Below, piece by piece: positions 45,386 through 54,417 of a stretch of 64,000 nt of DNA. The translations under genes and the position numbers were made by a program. The stretch is taken from contig CAYGUV010000001.1 in assembly GCA_964353185.1 (NCBI GenBank), forward strand, positions 62,001 to 126,000. The letters run 5' to 3'. The DNA comes from GCA-2708415 sp964353185. GTDB lineage: Bacteria > Pseudomonadota > Alphaproteobacteria > Micavibrionales > Micavibrionaceae. Position 1 is the stretch's first letter; every line of letters begins with the position of its first letter. A model generated the notes under the pieces. That model had not been told where the DNA came from. It saw nothing but the letters and a program-made list of their open reading frames with translations, and did no database searches.

Positions 45386-47644
45386 CTATTTTGACCCTTT
45401 TTTAGGGCCCTTATTTTTCTTTTTATGCTTAAAACCTTGTTTTTTATACTTTTTATTCTTTTGATCTTTTTTATAATCACGGCCCATTTGGGGTTTTTTG
45501 AAAGTTATTCCTTCAATATCTGCGCTTTTATCGTTCGCGGGTTCAAAAATAGATGATCCTGTGAGGCCATCGGCTTCTTTTAATTTGACTTTTATGGTCG
45601 CCCCTAGACGATAAATCTTTCTTTTTTTACGGCCAATAAGGGCATGTTGTTTTTCATCATGGATGTAATAATCATCAGGAAGACTACGCATTGGAATAAG
45701 TCCATCTGCGCCATTTTCATCCAATGTTACAAAAATTCCAAAACGGGTAACTCCATTAATTTTGCCTGTAAATTCTGCACCAATACGCTCAGACATCCAT
45801 GCGGCCGTAAACCGATCAACGGCTGAACGTTCTGCATCCGAAGAGGTACGCTCTGTTTTTGAAATATGGTCTGCTCTTTCTTCTAGGGAAACAGTCTCTT
45901 CATCGGTTAAGCCGCCTTCACCCAATTTATAGGCTCTAATAAGGGAGCGATGGACTAGTAGATCGGCATAACGACGAATCGGTGATGTAAAGTGACCATA
46001 TTTTTCAAGAGCCAAACCAAAATGGCCAATATTATCTGGAGAATAGATGGCTTGAGATTGCGTACGCAAGAGAACGGTTGATATAAGCTGTGAGAATTCA
46101 GTTTTCGCAGCTTGCTGTAATAAGTGATTAATTTGCGCCGGTTTGGCAACCCCGCTGGGAAGGGTCAAGCCAAAGCTTGAGACAAATTCACGGGCGCCAT
46201 CAAGTTTTTCAAGCGAAGGACGGTCGTGGACACGGTAAACGCAGGGCGCGTTTTTGGCTTCTAACGCTTTGGCAGCAGCGACATTAGCTAGAATCATGAA
46301 TTCTTCAATCATCTTGTGCGCGTCAAGACGGCTGCGTTTTTCAACACCAATCATCTTTCCATTACCATCAATAACGATGCGGCGTTCGGGTAAATCGAGA
46401 TCAAGGGCGCCACGTTCTTGACGGGCTTGGTTTAGGACTTCATAAGCTTCGTATAATGGGTTTATTACATCTTCGATTAACGGCTCTGTAATATCGTCCG
46501 TGACCCCATCTTTTGCAGCCTGTACTTGCTCATACACTAGGCGTGCGTGGGAGCGGATAAGTCCGCGGAATACTCTAAATTTTATGAGTTTACCATGATT
46601 GTCGATCCAGAGGTGAAAACCCATTGATGCACGATCTTCATGAGGACGTAACGAGCATAAGTCGTTTGATAAAGCTTCGGGTAGCATTGGAACAACGCGA
46701 TCAGGAAAATAGGTGGAATTGCCACGTCGGTAGGCTTCGTGATCTAAGGATGATCCATGTTTTACGTAGTGAGCAACATCAGCGATAGCGACAATTAAGT
46801 GAAAGCCATCATTCGTTTTTTCAGCAAAAACGGCATCGTCAAAATCACGTGCGTCCGAACCATCAATTGTAACGAGGGGAATATCCCGTAGGTCTTCACG
46901 GGTAAATTTTTTGTTTTCCAGAGGTGGGACTTTTAACCCTTTGGTTTCGTCGATGACCTTGTCTAGAAAGCCTTCGTGTAGGCCTGCCTCGTGAAGAGCG
47001 ATAATGCTTATGGCGTGAACGTCATTGCGATTGCCTATTACTTTAGTGACTTTGGCTTTGCGTTGTTTTACGCCGCGGGATGGTAGGATTTCCGCGATCG
47101 CTAAATCGCCTTTACTTGCCCCATTCAAATCGTTCTGGTGGACTTCAAAATCGTATTTTGCACGCTTATCAATGGGTTTTAAGATGTATGAACGTGCAGT
47201 TTGAGTAATTTCTCCTAAGACTGTAAGGCGTTCTTGGTCGATACGGCGTATAACGCGGCCTTCGTAAAGTTTGTCAGTATATTTTTTTAAACGTGCGAGG
47301 GCTCGATCATCTTCTTTGAGAGGTTGTTTAGAGATAATCTCAATAACGGGTGCTTTACCTTGTGTATCTTCATTCCAATCAAGTGGCTTGGCAAAAACGT
47401 CGCCATCAATATCAATATGCGTAACAATAACGGTTGTGATATGGGGTAGAGCGTTTGGTACACTGTAAGTTTGGCCTGCGCCTTTAGTTATTTGGCCTGT
47501 TTCTTCGAGGCCGCGCAAAATTTCTTTGAGGCGAATGCGACCATCGCCTTTGATATCAAAGGCACGGGCAAGGTCACGCTTGGTTAAAGGCAGTTGGCTT
47601 TGGGCGATATATTTATATATCTCATCCGGGTGCGGAAATGACAT
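45386..47644 (-). CDS. rnr: Ribonuclease R
   Basis: Processive 3'-5' exoribonuclease that degrades structured RNA. The 752-residue protein has an N-terminal helix-turn-helix-like region, cold-shock domains, and the RNB catalytic domain with IDGSDARDFDDAVFAE and YRRGNSTYFPDRVVPMLPE. The S1 domain contains GVTRFGIFVTLDENGADGLIP, and a lysine-rich tail (KKDQKNKKYKKQGFKHKKK) binds RNA. The start overlaps the topA stop by one base (TAATG), so the two are translationally coupled. Confidence 0.95.
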   Translation of the reverse strand: MSFPHPDEIYKYIAQSQLPLTKRDLARAFDIKGDGRIRLKEILRGLEETGQITKGAGQTYSVPNALPHITTVIVTHIDIDGDVFAKPLDWNEDTQGKAPVIEIISKQPLKEDDRALARLKKYTDKLYEGRVIRRIDQERLTVLGEITQTARSYILKPIDKRAKYDFEVHQNDLNGASKGDLAIAEILPSRGVKQRKAKVTKVIGNRNDVHAISIIALHEAGLHEGFLDKVIDETKGLKVPPLENKKFTREDLRDIPLVTIDGSDARDFDDAVFAEKTNDGFHLIVAIADVAHYVKHGSSLDHEAYRRGNSTYFPDRVVPMLPEALSNDLCSLRPHEDRASMGFHLWIDNHGKLIKFRVFRGLIRSHARLVYEQVQAAKDGVTDDITEPLIEDVINPLYEAYEVLNQARQERGALDLDLPERRIVIDGNGKMIGVEKRSRLDAHKMIEEFMILANVAAAKALEAKNAPCVYRVHDRPSLEKLDGAREFVSSFGLTLPSGVAKPAQINHLLQQAAKTEFSQLISTVLLRTQSQAIYSPDNIGHFGLALEKYGHFTSPIRRYADLLVHRSLIRAYKLGEGGLTDEETVSLEERADHISKTERTSSDAERSAVDRFTAAWMSERIGAEFTGKINGVTRFGIFVTLDENGADGLIPMRSLPDDYYIHDEKQHALIGRKKRKIYRLGATIKVKLKEADGLTGSSIFEPANDKSADIEGITFKKPQMGRDYKKDQKNKKYKKQGFKHKKKNKGPKKGSK

Positions 47645-50223
47645 TATTTTTTATCTGACTTTTTAGAAGCTGTCTTTTTTGCAGCTTTTTTCTTTGTACT
47701 CTTTTTAGCAGTTTTTTTAGCTGCCCTTTTTGTAGTCTTCTTTGCTGATTTTTTACTGCTTTTTTGGGCTCCTCCTTTGGCGGCTTTTGCTGCGTCACGT
47801 TCCATTTTTTGCGCAATCAAATCAACGGCACGGTTCATGCCGATGGTCATTACATCTTCATCTTTTGGGATTGATGCATATTTACCATCGTGGAGCACGA
47901 AAGGACCAAATCGGCCAATACCCGCGCGGATTGGTTTTCCGCTGTCTGGATGTACACCTACATCCCGCGGTAGAGCTAATAATCCGAGGGCTACTTCAAG
48001 TGTTACATCATCGACACCAACCTCTTTTGGTAATCCTTGGCGTTTAGGATTTTTCTTTGGGGGCTTTGGCGGTTTGTGTGCAGGAATGTCTTTGCCTTTT
48101 TCTTTGGCTTTTTCAACACGCTTAGCATAGCGAGCTTCGTAAGCATCAAGTTTTTCTTGGTAGGCTGCCGATTCTTCAGCCGTTTCTGGTGGGGCGTCAA
48201 TTTGAACATAAGGGCCATAGGGGCCGCGCCTTAATGAAACGCTTCGACCAGTGTCAGGGCATTTGCCCAGATCTTTTGGCTCGTTTGCTAAATCTGCGCC
48301 TTCATTATTATCATCTGGGGAAATAAGCGGGCGGGTGAAGCGGCATTCTGGATAATCGGAACAGCCAATAAATGCACCGAATTTTCCAAGTTTGAGGGAT
48401 AGTTCCCCTTTTTTACATGCGGGACATTCGCGTCGATCTGAGCCATCTTCACGTTCAGGGAAAAAGTGATCACCAAGCTCGTCGTTTAGATAATCAATAA
48501 CTTCAGTAATAGTGAGAGGTTTAACGTCTTCAACATTTTTTGAGAAATCGATCCAGAATTGGCGAAGTGCTTCTGTCCATGCAACTTGACCTGCTGCAAT
48601 AGCGTCAAGTTCTTCTTCAAGATTAGCTGTAAAGTCATAGTCCATATAACGGGCAAAAAATTTCTTAAGGAAACTTGTCACTAAACGCCCGCGATCCTCT
48701 GGGACAAAGCGTTTGCGATCCATCACAACATAGTTACGGTCACGCAAAACTTGTAGGATAGAAGCGTATGTTGAAGGGCGGCCAATGCCAAGCTCTTCCA
48801 TTTTTTTGACCAAGCTGGCTTCGCTGTAGCGAGGAGGGGGTTGCGTGAAGTGCTGGTTTTCCCGCACTTCCATTAATTTAATTGCGTCTCCTTCGTTCAT
48901 TGGAGGTAAGATACGATTCTTATCATCCGCTGATGCGTCCTCGTCTTCATCGATTTTTTCTTCGATGTAAAGAGTTAAAAACCCATCAAAAGAAATGACG
49001 GAGCCATTTGCCCTTAAAATAACGTCGTCTGTGCCATCTGACATATCGACAGCCACTTGATCCATGATTGCATTTTGCATTTGCGATGCCATGGTACGTT
49101 TCCAGATAAGTTCGTATAAACGTTTTTGATCAAAATCAACTTTCAAGTTCTTGGGCAGTTTACTAAGATCAGTAGGGCGAATAGCTTCGTGAGCCTCTTG
49201 TGCATTTTTTGCTTTTGATTTGTATAGGCGTGGCGCATCGGGAAGGTACTTGGCTCCGTAGTCTTTTTTGATTAAGGAGCGTGCTTGGTTAACGGCGTCT
49301 TCAGATAAGGTTGTACCGTCGGTACGCATATAGGTTATGAGGCCTTGTTCATATAGTCCTTGTGCCAAACGCATTGTTTGCGCCGCAGAGATGCCCAGTT
49401 TACCAGACGCTTCCATTTGTAATGAAGATGTGATGAATGGTGGGGATGGATTTCGGCGTGCTTGTTTTTTTTCAATTTGTTGAATTTTTAACGTTTTTGA
49501 ACGAATTCGGTCTGCGGCACTTCTGCTTTGCTTTTCTGAGCCAATATCAAGTTTGCCTAATTTGTTACCTGATAAGGTTGTAAGTCGCGCCGTAAAAGGG
49601 GCGCCGTCTTTATTGTGAAGTAAAGTCTCAAGAGACCAATATTCTTGAGGATCGAAAGCTTCGATTTCAAATTCACGTTCACAAATTAGACGGAGTGAAA
49701 CAGATTGAACACGTCCTGCAGAACGGCTTCCTGGTAACTTTCGCCATAAAACGGGAGAGATATTAAAGCCAACAAGGTAGTCAAGCGCGCGCCGCGCCAT
49801 ATAAGCATCGATCAAGTCTTGATCTAATTCTCTTGCTTGTTTAAAGGCAGCCTCCACAGCATTTTTAGTCACCTCATTAAATGCAACGCGACGTACCGTT
49901 TTTCCTTTTAATAGGTCGGCATCTTCGAGAATTTCTTTTATATGCCATGAAATGGCCTCTCCCTCTCTATCAGGGTCGGTTGCTAGATATACGGTATTAG
50001 AAGCTTTTACTAGTTTCTTGATATCATTGACGTTTTTCTTTGCGCGGTCGCCAAGCTCCCAGCGCATTTTAAAGTTTTCTTCGGGTAAAACTGAGCCGTC
50101 TTTATTAACCAAATCACGGACATGCCCGTAAGAAGCAATCACGGCATAATCAGAACCGAGATATTTATTTATGGTCTTCGCCTTGGCAGGGGACTCTACG
50201 ATTACAACGTTACTGGCAGTCAT
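47644..50223 (-). CDS. topA: DNA topoisomerase I
   Basis: Type IA enzyme that relaxes negative supercoils. The TOPRIM domain is N-terminal (VIVESPAKAKTINKYLGSDY ... DPDREGEAISWH). The active-site tyrosine is in ITYMRTDGT (about 319), and GRPSTYASIL follows. One classical CxxC zinc ribbon remains near residue 600 (CPACKKGELSLKLGKFGAFIGC), with topo repeat modules after it. The protein ends in a lysine/alanine-rich tail of about 40 residues resembling histone H1 tails. Overlaps rnr by one base and the GNAT gene by four. Confidence 0.96.
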   Translation of the reverse strand: MTASNVVIVESPAKAKTINKYLGSDYAVIASYGHVRDLVNKDGSVLPEENFKMRWELGDRAKKNVNDIKKLVKASNTVYLATDPDREGEAISWHIKEILEDADLLKGKTVRRVAFNEVTKNAVEAAFKQARELDQDLIDAYMARRALDYLVGFNISPVLWRKLPGSRSAGRVQSVSLRLICEREFEIEAFDPQEYWSLETLLHNKDGAPFTARLTTLSGNKLGKLDIGSEKQSRSAADRIRSKTLKIQQIEKKQARRNPSPPFITSSLQMEASGKLGISAAQTMRLAQGLYEQGLITYMRTDGTTLSEDAVNQARSLIKKDYGAKYLPDAPRLYKSKAKNAQEAHEAIRPTDLSKLPKNLKVDFDQKRLYELIWKRTMASQMQNAIMDQVAVDMSDGTDDVILRANGSVISFDGFLTLYIEEKIDEDEDASADDKNRILPPMNEGDAIKLMEVRENQHFTQPPPRYSEASLVKKMEELGIGRPSTYASILQVLRDRNYVVMDRKRFVPEDRGRLVTSFLKKFFARYMDYDFTANLEEELDAIAAGQVAWTEALRQFWIDFSKNVEDVKPLTITEVIDYLNDELGDHFFPEREDGSDRRECPACKKGELSLKLGKFGAFIGCSDYPECRFTRPLISPDDNNEGADLANEPKDLGKCPDTGRSVSLRRGPYGPYVQIDAPPETAEESAAYQEKLDAYEARYAKRVEKAKEKGKDIPAHKPPKPPKKNPKRQGLPKEVGVDDVTLEVALGLLALPRDVGVHPDSGKPIRAGIGRFGPFVLHDGKYASIPKDEDVMTIGMNRAVDLIAQKMERDAAKAAKGGAQKSSKKSAKKTTKRAAKKTAKKSTKKKAAKKTASKKSDKK

Positions 50224-50633
50224 ATTTTTTTCTCAAAGAAAATTCTAGCATATTCATTACGGTAATTTTCTATTCTTTCTATTTCAATAAATCCATTTTT
50301 TAAGTAAAAATTTGGGGCTTGGTATTGGTAAGTATCAACCATTATTCTAGAACAATTTGATTTTTTTGCTAAATCTTCAATTTTTCCTAGTATTTTTTTA
50401 CCTAATCCTTTGTTTCTATATTCCTCGTTAATAATTATTTCAGTGATATTACAATCTGATCCAAAAATAGACCCGCGTCCTGCCGCAATTATTACATTGT
50501 TTAATTTGACACAATATGAATAAGGTTTCCTTATTGTTTTTGTATGGTCATAGTGATCCTTTGCAAATTCATTTTTTATAAAGGCTGTTATCTCTTTCGG
50601 TTCTAACTCAAAAAACGTATATTCGTAATCCAT
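50220..50633 (-). CDS. GNAT-family acetyltransferase, probable insertion
   Basis: A 137-residue N-acetyltransferase with the acetyl-CoA loop NEEYRNKGLGKKILGKIEDLA and the C-terminal YQAPNFYLKNGFIEIERIE. The substrate is unknown. It is tightly packed between dprA (five bases) and topA (ATGA overlap), although this operon normally runs dprA-topA directly. Its codons are noticeably more AT-rich than both neighbours, suggesting later acquisition. Confidence 0.85.
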   Translation of the reverse strand: MDYEYTFFELEPKEITAFIKNEFAKDHYDHTKTIRKPYSYCVKLNNVIIAAGRGSIFGSDCNITEIIINEEYRNKGLGKKILGKIEDLAKKSNCSRIMVDTYQYQAPNFYLKNGFIEIERIENYRNEYARIFFEKKI

Positions 50634-50638
50634 TTTTT

Positions 50639-51784
50639 CTACTCATCTAACAGAACAACTCGGTTGCCGGGAAGGCGATTGAGGCGTCCTGCAAGCTCTA
50701 ATTCTAGCATTGCCATTTGCAATGCGGGAATTGAGACATGACATGCCCGAGCTAATTCGTCAATACCAACAGGTAATTGAGACATATTTTCTAAAATAGA
50801 TTCTTTTATGCTTTCCCCTTGAGATTCATCATAAGAAGAAATGTTTTCACTAGCGCAAATGGGTTGAAAATTATTATCATTTAAAGAATTACCTCCAGAA
50901 AAATCAATTAACTTTTTGAGAATATCATCTGCGCGTTGCACCAAAATAGCGCCATCTTGTATTAATTTATTGGGCCCTTGAGCACGCGGGTCTAAAGGAT
51001 ATCCAGGCACAGCATAAACATCGCGCCCTTGTTCGGCGGACATGCGCGCGGTAATTAATGAGCCTGACTTTACTGTTGCTTCCATTACCAGAATTCCTGA
51101 AGAGATACCGCTTACGATGCGGTTTCTTTTTGGAAAGTGGCGGGCTATGGGTTGCATGCCCAACGGGCTTTCGGCCAGAATTAACCCGTGATCAATGATT
51201 TCTTCATAAAGTTTTTGATTTTCACGAGGGTAGACAACATCGATACCACCCGCCACAACAGCTATTGTCCCAGTTTTTAGAGCGCCTTCGTGTGCTGCGG
51301 TATCTATGCCGCGCGCAAGACCTGAAACGATGATTTGTCCTGCTTCACCTAAATCCTTGGCAAGTTTATAGGTAAATTTTCGACCATTTAGAGACGCGTT
51401 TCGTGCACCCACAATACCGAGGCAAGGTGGCTTAACCATATCAATATGCCCCAGATAGCTTAGCACTGGCGGGGCATCGTCTGTGGCGGCCAAGGCAAGA
51501 GGATAATTTTTTTCGTGGGCGCATACTAAATCACCACCAATTTTACGCAGGCGATTATATTCTTTTTCAATTGCGTCCATAGGTGGAGCAATAAGGGGGT
51601 GTTTTCTACCGCCTTTTTTAGCTAATTCGGGAAGGGCTTCGAGGGCTTTAGCCGCCGTTTGATAACGATCAATTAATTTATAAAATGTTATAGGCCCAAC
51701 ATTTTCTGTTCGGCTGAGGCGAAGCCATTCTAGTTTTTCTTGCTCGTTAGCGTCCCGTTTAGGCTTTTCAAATAAATTACGCAT
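50639..51784 (-). CDS. dprA: DNA-processing protein DprA
   Basis: Loads RecA on incoming single-stranded DNA during transformation. The 381-residue protein has an N-terminal SAM-like region (LRLSRTENVGPITFYKLIDRY). The Rossmann core has LGIVGARNASLNGRKF, VSGLARGIDTAAHEGAL, FPKRNRIVSGIS and EQGRDVYAVPGYPLDPRAQG, and a C-terminal winged-helix DML1-like domain follows. Its presence with pili hints at, but does not show, natural competence. Confidence 0.95.
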   Translation of the reverse strand: MRNLFEKPKRDANEQEKLEWLRLSRTENVGPITFYKLIDRYQTAAKALEALPELAKKGGRKHPLIAPPMDAIEKEYNRLRKIGGDLVCAHEKNYPLALAATDDAPPVLSYLGHIDMVKPPCLGIVGARNASLNGRKFTYKLAKDLGEAGQIIVSGLARGIDTAAHEGALKTGTIAVVAGGIDVVYPRENQKLYEEIIDHGLILAESPLGMQPIARHFPKRNRIVSGISSGILVMEATVKSGSLITARMSAEQGRDVYAVPGYPLDPRAQGPNKLIQDGAILVQRADDILKKLIDFSGGNSLNDNNFQPICASENISSYDESQGESIKESILENMSQLPVGIDELARACHVSIPALQMAMLELELAGRLNRLPGNRVVLLDE

Positions 51785-51789
51785 TTGGT

Positions 51790-52398
51790 TTAAACTTTGT
51801 CGTTTTGATTGGGCTTCTTTTTGCCGATCTTTGGCTCAGTTCCTGCAAATAGACGTTTGATATTTTCCCGATGTTTTATATAAACAAGCGCCGCAACAAA
51901 GGCACAGAAACCAGATAGATTAGCATTGCCGTATAAAAAATGAGAGATAATTGGCGTGAGACCAACCGCTATTAGCGCGGATAAGGAAGAGATACGAAAA
52001 ATAAGCGCAGCAATAAACCAAATTAAACAGGTGATTGCACCGAGTATAGGTTGGATTGCAAGGAATGTTCCTAATGTAGTGGCGACGCCTTTACCGCCTT
52101 TAAACTTAAGCCAAATGGGGAAACAATGGCCAATGAGGGCAAAGAAGCCAGCGATAAGCGCGGCATGATAATTTATAGCAGCAAGAGCAATAATTACTGC
52201 TATCGCACCCTTACCACTATCTAATATTAATGTTGCTAAAGCGAGAGGCTTATTACCTGTTCGTAAAACGTTTGTAGCGCCAATATTGCCTGAGCCTATT
52301 TTACGAATATCTCCATAGCCAAATATTTTACAAAGAACCAAACCAAAAGGTATTGAGCCAAGGAGGTAGCCAGTAACGGCTGCTAATAAATATACCAT
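51790..52398 (-). CDS. plsY: Acyl-phosphate glycerol-3-phosphate acyltransferase
   Basis: Inner-membrane enzyme making lysophosphatidic acid from acyl phosphate. The 202-residue protein has about five spans and the three PlsY motifs: GSIPFGLV, KIGSGNIGATNVLR and FKGGKGVATTLGTF. It begins three bases after the pyrB stop and five bases before dprA. Confidence 0.95.
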   Translation of the reverse strand: MVYLLAAVTGYLLGSIPFGLVLCKIFGYGDIRKIGSGNIGATNVLRTGNKPLALATLILDSGKGAIAVIIALAAINYHAALIAGFFALIGHCFPIWLKFKGGKGVATTLGTFLAIQPILGAITCLIWFIAALIFRISSLSALIAVGLTPIISHFLYGNANLSGFCAFVAALVYIKHRENIKRLFAGTEPKIGKKKPNQNDKV

Positions 52399-52401
52399 TT
52401 C

Positions 52402-53334
52402 TTACTTTCCTTTTATTAATAATTCTAAAATAGCCATACGAATATATACGCCATTTTGAACCTGTTGTAAGATTAAGGACTGTTTTTGGTCATCTGCAAC
52501 ATCATCAGCAATTTCAACATTTCGATTCATTGGGCCCGGATGGAGGACCACAGCGTTTGGCTTTGCCAGGGCGAGGCGTTGCTTTGTAAGGCCAAAGTTT
52601 TGAAAAAATTCTTCATCAGATTTAATAAGGCCAGCTTCCATCCGCTCCTTTTGATTGCGAAGCATCATGATGGCATCACAATCTTGGAGCCCTTCTTCCA
52701 TATTGTTGAAAATAGCAACATCTGGAATAGGAAATTTTTCAGGTAACAAATAGGGGGGAGCAATGATCCGTATGTTTGCACCTAGTTTATGAAGCAGAAT
52801 CATATTGGACTGGGCGACACGGGAATGGGCAATATCACCACAAATAGCAATGGTAAGGCCATTTATTTTGTCAAAATGTTCTTGAATAGTAAAAGCGTCA
52901 AGCAAGGCCTGTGTTGGGTGCTGATTCCAGCTATCGCCCGCGTTAATAACTGGGCAATCCACAATTGTTGAAACAAAATGTGGCGCGTTATATTCGCTGT
53001 GACGGACAATAATGGCGTCAGGCTTCATCGCATTTAATGTAAGAATAGTGTCTTGCAATGTTTCACCTTTATTTGTTGAACTGCTTTTTACATCCCATCT
53101 AACAAAATTAGCGCCTAAATTATTAGTGGCTATTTCAAATGAAATGCGGGTACGTGTCGAATCTTCAAAAAACAAGGAAAGTATGTTGTGCCCTTTAAGG
53201 CTTTGTTCCGGTGAAGATTCTTTAAATTTCTTAGCAGTAACAAAAATAAGGGCTATATCCTCATGAGAGAGGTCTTTTGCAGAAATAAGATGTTTTTGTG
53301 ATAAGCCGTTCATATTATTGGCGACTATAATCAT
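52402..53334 (-). CDS. pyrB: Aspartate carbamoyltransferase, catalytic chain
   Basis: Second step of pyrimidine synthesis. The carbamoyl-phosphate loop FFEDSTRTRISFE, the NAGDSWNQHPTQALLDAFT segment and VLHPGPMNRNVEI are diagnostic. Length is 310 from ATG 53334; an alternative ATG at 53313 (MNGLSQKH) is equally plausible since neither has a clear Shine-Dalgarno. In related genomes pyrC normally follows pyrB; here plsY follows instead. Confidence 0.95.
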   Translation of the reverse strand: MIIVANNMNGLSQKHLISAKDLSHEDIALIFVTAKKFKESSPEQSLKGHNILSLFFEDSTRTRISFEIATNNLGANFVRWDVKSSSTNKGETLQDTILTLNAMKPDAIIVRHSEYNAPHFVSTIVDCPVINAGDSWNQHPTQALLDAFTIQEHFDKINGLTIAICGDIAHSRVAQSNMILLHKLGANIRIIAPPYLLPEKFPIPDVAIFNNMEEGLQDCDAIMMLRNQKERMEAGLIKSDEEFFQNFGLTKQRLALAKPNAVVLHPGPMNRNVEIADDVADDQKQSLILQQVQNGVYIRMAILELLIKGK

Positions 53335-53369
53335 AGGTCAGGCACGCTGGCAAGAATTTAAGCGAGTTG

Positions 53370-53894
53370 TTATTGCGTTAATGTGTAAAAGAATCGAATT
53401 AAAAAGTCATGATAGATCCAAATAAACGTCAAAATAATCCCTAAAATAAAGCCAGGGCCTGCAGGAATTGTTAGCCTTTTTATCGAAAATTTTGTTTTAT
53501 TTTTTAAGGCTATATGGCCTGCATATACAATTCCATGCAATAGGCCAAAGAGAGCGCCAGTTGTCATAGCGATCAAAACACCTTCAAGTCCAAGCCAAAG
53601 GCCTGAAGCGCCTAAAAGTTTAACGTCGCCTAGTCCTAAAGAATCTTGCCCGTAATATTTATTTCCTGCAAAGCGTATTGCGTATAAAATCGCATATCCT
53701 GTTAAGCCGCCCAATATAACCTCATTAATATCGAGAAGATCAAATCCTGCTAACCAATGAAACAAAATACCAAGAAAAGCAAAAGGGAATACGTAAATAT
53801 TTGGCAGTAAATATGTTTTAAAATCAATAATTGCCAAAATAGTCAAAAGAGAGGTGGCTGAGATTAGGCATATTAAAATTAAAATTTCGATCAT
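53370..53894 (-). CDS. Prepilin peptidase, short type
   Basis: A24 aspartyl protease that removes the leader of type IV pilin-like proteins. The 174-residue membrane protein has catalytic Asp24 in IIDFKTYLLPN and Asp90 in SLGLGDVKLLG. It lacks the N-terminal cysteine-rich methylase domain of PilD, like CpaA/TadV and some type IVb peptidases, so it may not methylate pilin. It is divergent from the pilus operon and probably serves it. Confidence 0.9.
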   Translation of the reverse strand: MIEILILICLISATSLLTILAIIDFKTYLLPNIYVFPFAFLGILFHWLAGFDLLDINEVILGGLTGYAILYAIRFAGNKYYGQDSLGLGDVKLLGASGLWLGLEGVLIAMTTGALFGLLHGIVYAGHIALKNKTKFSIKRLTIPAGPGFILGIILTFIWIYHDFLIRFFYTLTQ

Positions 53895-53940
53895 TTAAGT
53901 ATATTACATGAAATTTAAAAACTCTTTTAAAATGAAGTGT

Positions 53941-53969
53941 TTGCACGAAATTTGATTGTGGATTATTCT
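53941..53969 (+). promoter_or_regulatory. Promoter of the pilus operon
   Basis: TTGCAC (53941-53946), 17-base spacer, TATTCT (53964-53969), in the 130-base divergent region before the response regulator that heads the operon. Confidence 0.45.
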
Positions 53970-54024
53970 ATTGATAAAGACGATTCAGTTTTTATTTACA
54001 ATGCATTGGTTAGAAATTTTTAAA

Positions 54025-54411
54025 ATGACAGATTCACTTCCTATCCTAATTGCTGAAGATAACGATTTTGTTCGGATGCAAATATGCAAATATTTGAAGG
54101 ATGCAGGTTATAATGTGGATGAAGCAAGTGATGGTAAAAAAGCAATCGAGCATATCAAAAAGAACAAAATTGCCATGGCAATAGTGGATGTGCGTATGGA
54201 GCCTGTGGATGGATTTGACTTTATCCGCGCCATTCATGGCCTTGGATTGGAAATTCCAGTAATTTTAGTCACTGGTGACAACAATCCAGATCTTTTAAAA
54301 AGTGCAGGAGAGTTAAAGGTTAGCGCTATGTTGACAAAGCCTGTTGAAAAAGACCGCTTATTAAAAGCGGTTGAGAGAACACTAGCGATGAGAGCGCGCA
54401 ATGGGAAATAA
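54025..54411 (+). CDS. Single-domain response regulator heading the pilus operon
   Basis: A 128-residue receiver domain: acidic pocket IAEDND, phosphoacceptor Asp55 in AIVDVRMEPVDG, conserved Thr in VTGDN and Lys in LTKPVEK. The open frame extends upstream to 53956, but MTDSLPILIAEDN is the natural receiver start. There is no output domain, so it acts by protein contact, like CheY or DivK. The secretin gene follows six bases after its stop, implying a role in pilus assembly or positioning. Confidence 0.85.
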   Translation: MTDSLPILIAEDNDFVRMQICKYLKDAGYNVDEASDGKKAIEHIKKNKIAMAIVDVRMEPVDGFDFIRAIHGLGLEIPVILVTGDNNPDLLKSAGELKVSAMLTKPVEKDRLLKAVERTLAMRARNGK

Positions 54412-54417
54412 AAACAT

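Noticed and set aside
47742..48234. Several plus-strand frames opposite topA and its lysine/alanine tail
   Set aside because: Antisense shadows of a repetitive GC-richer region; no ribosome-binding sites and implausible composition.
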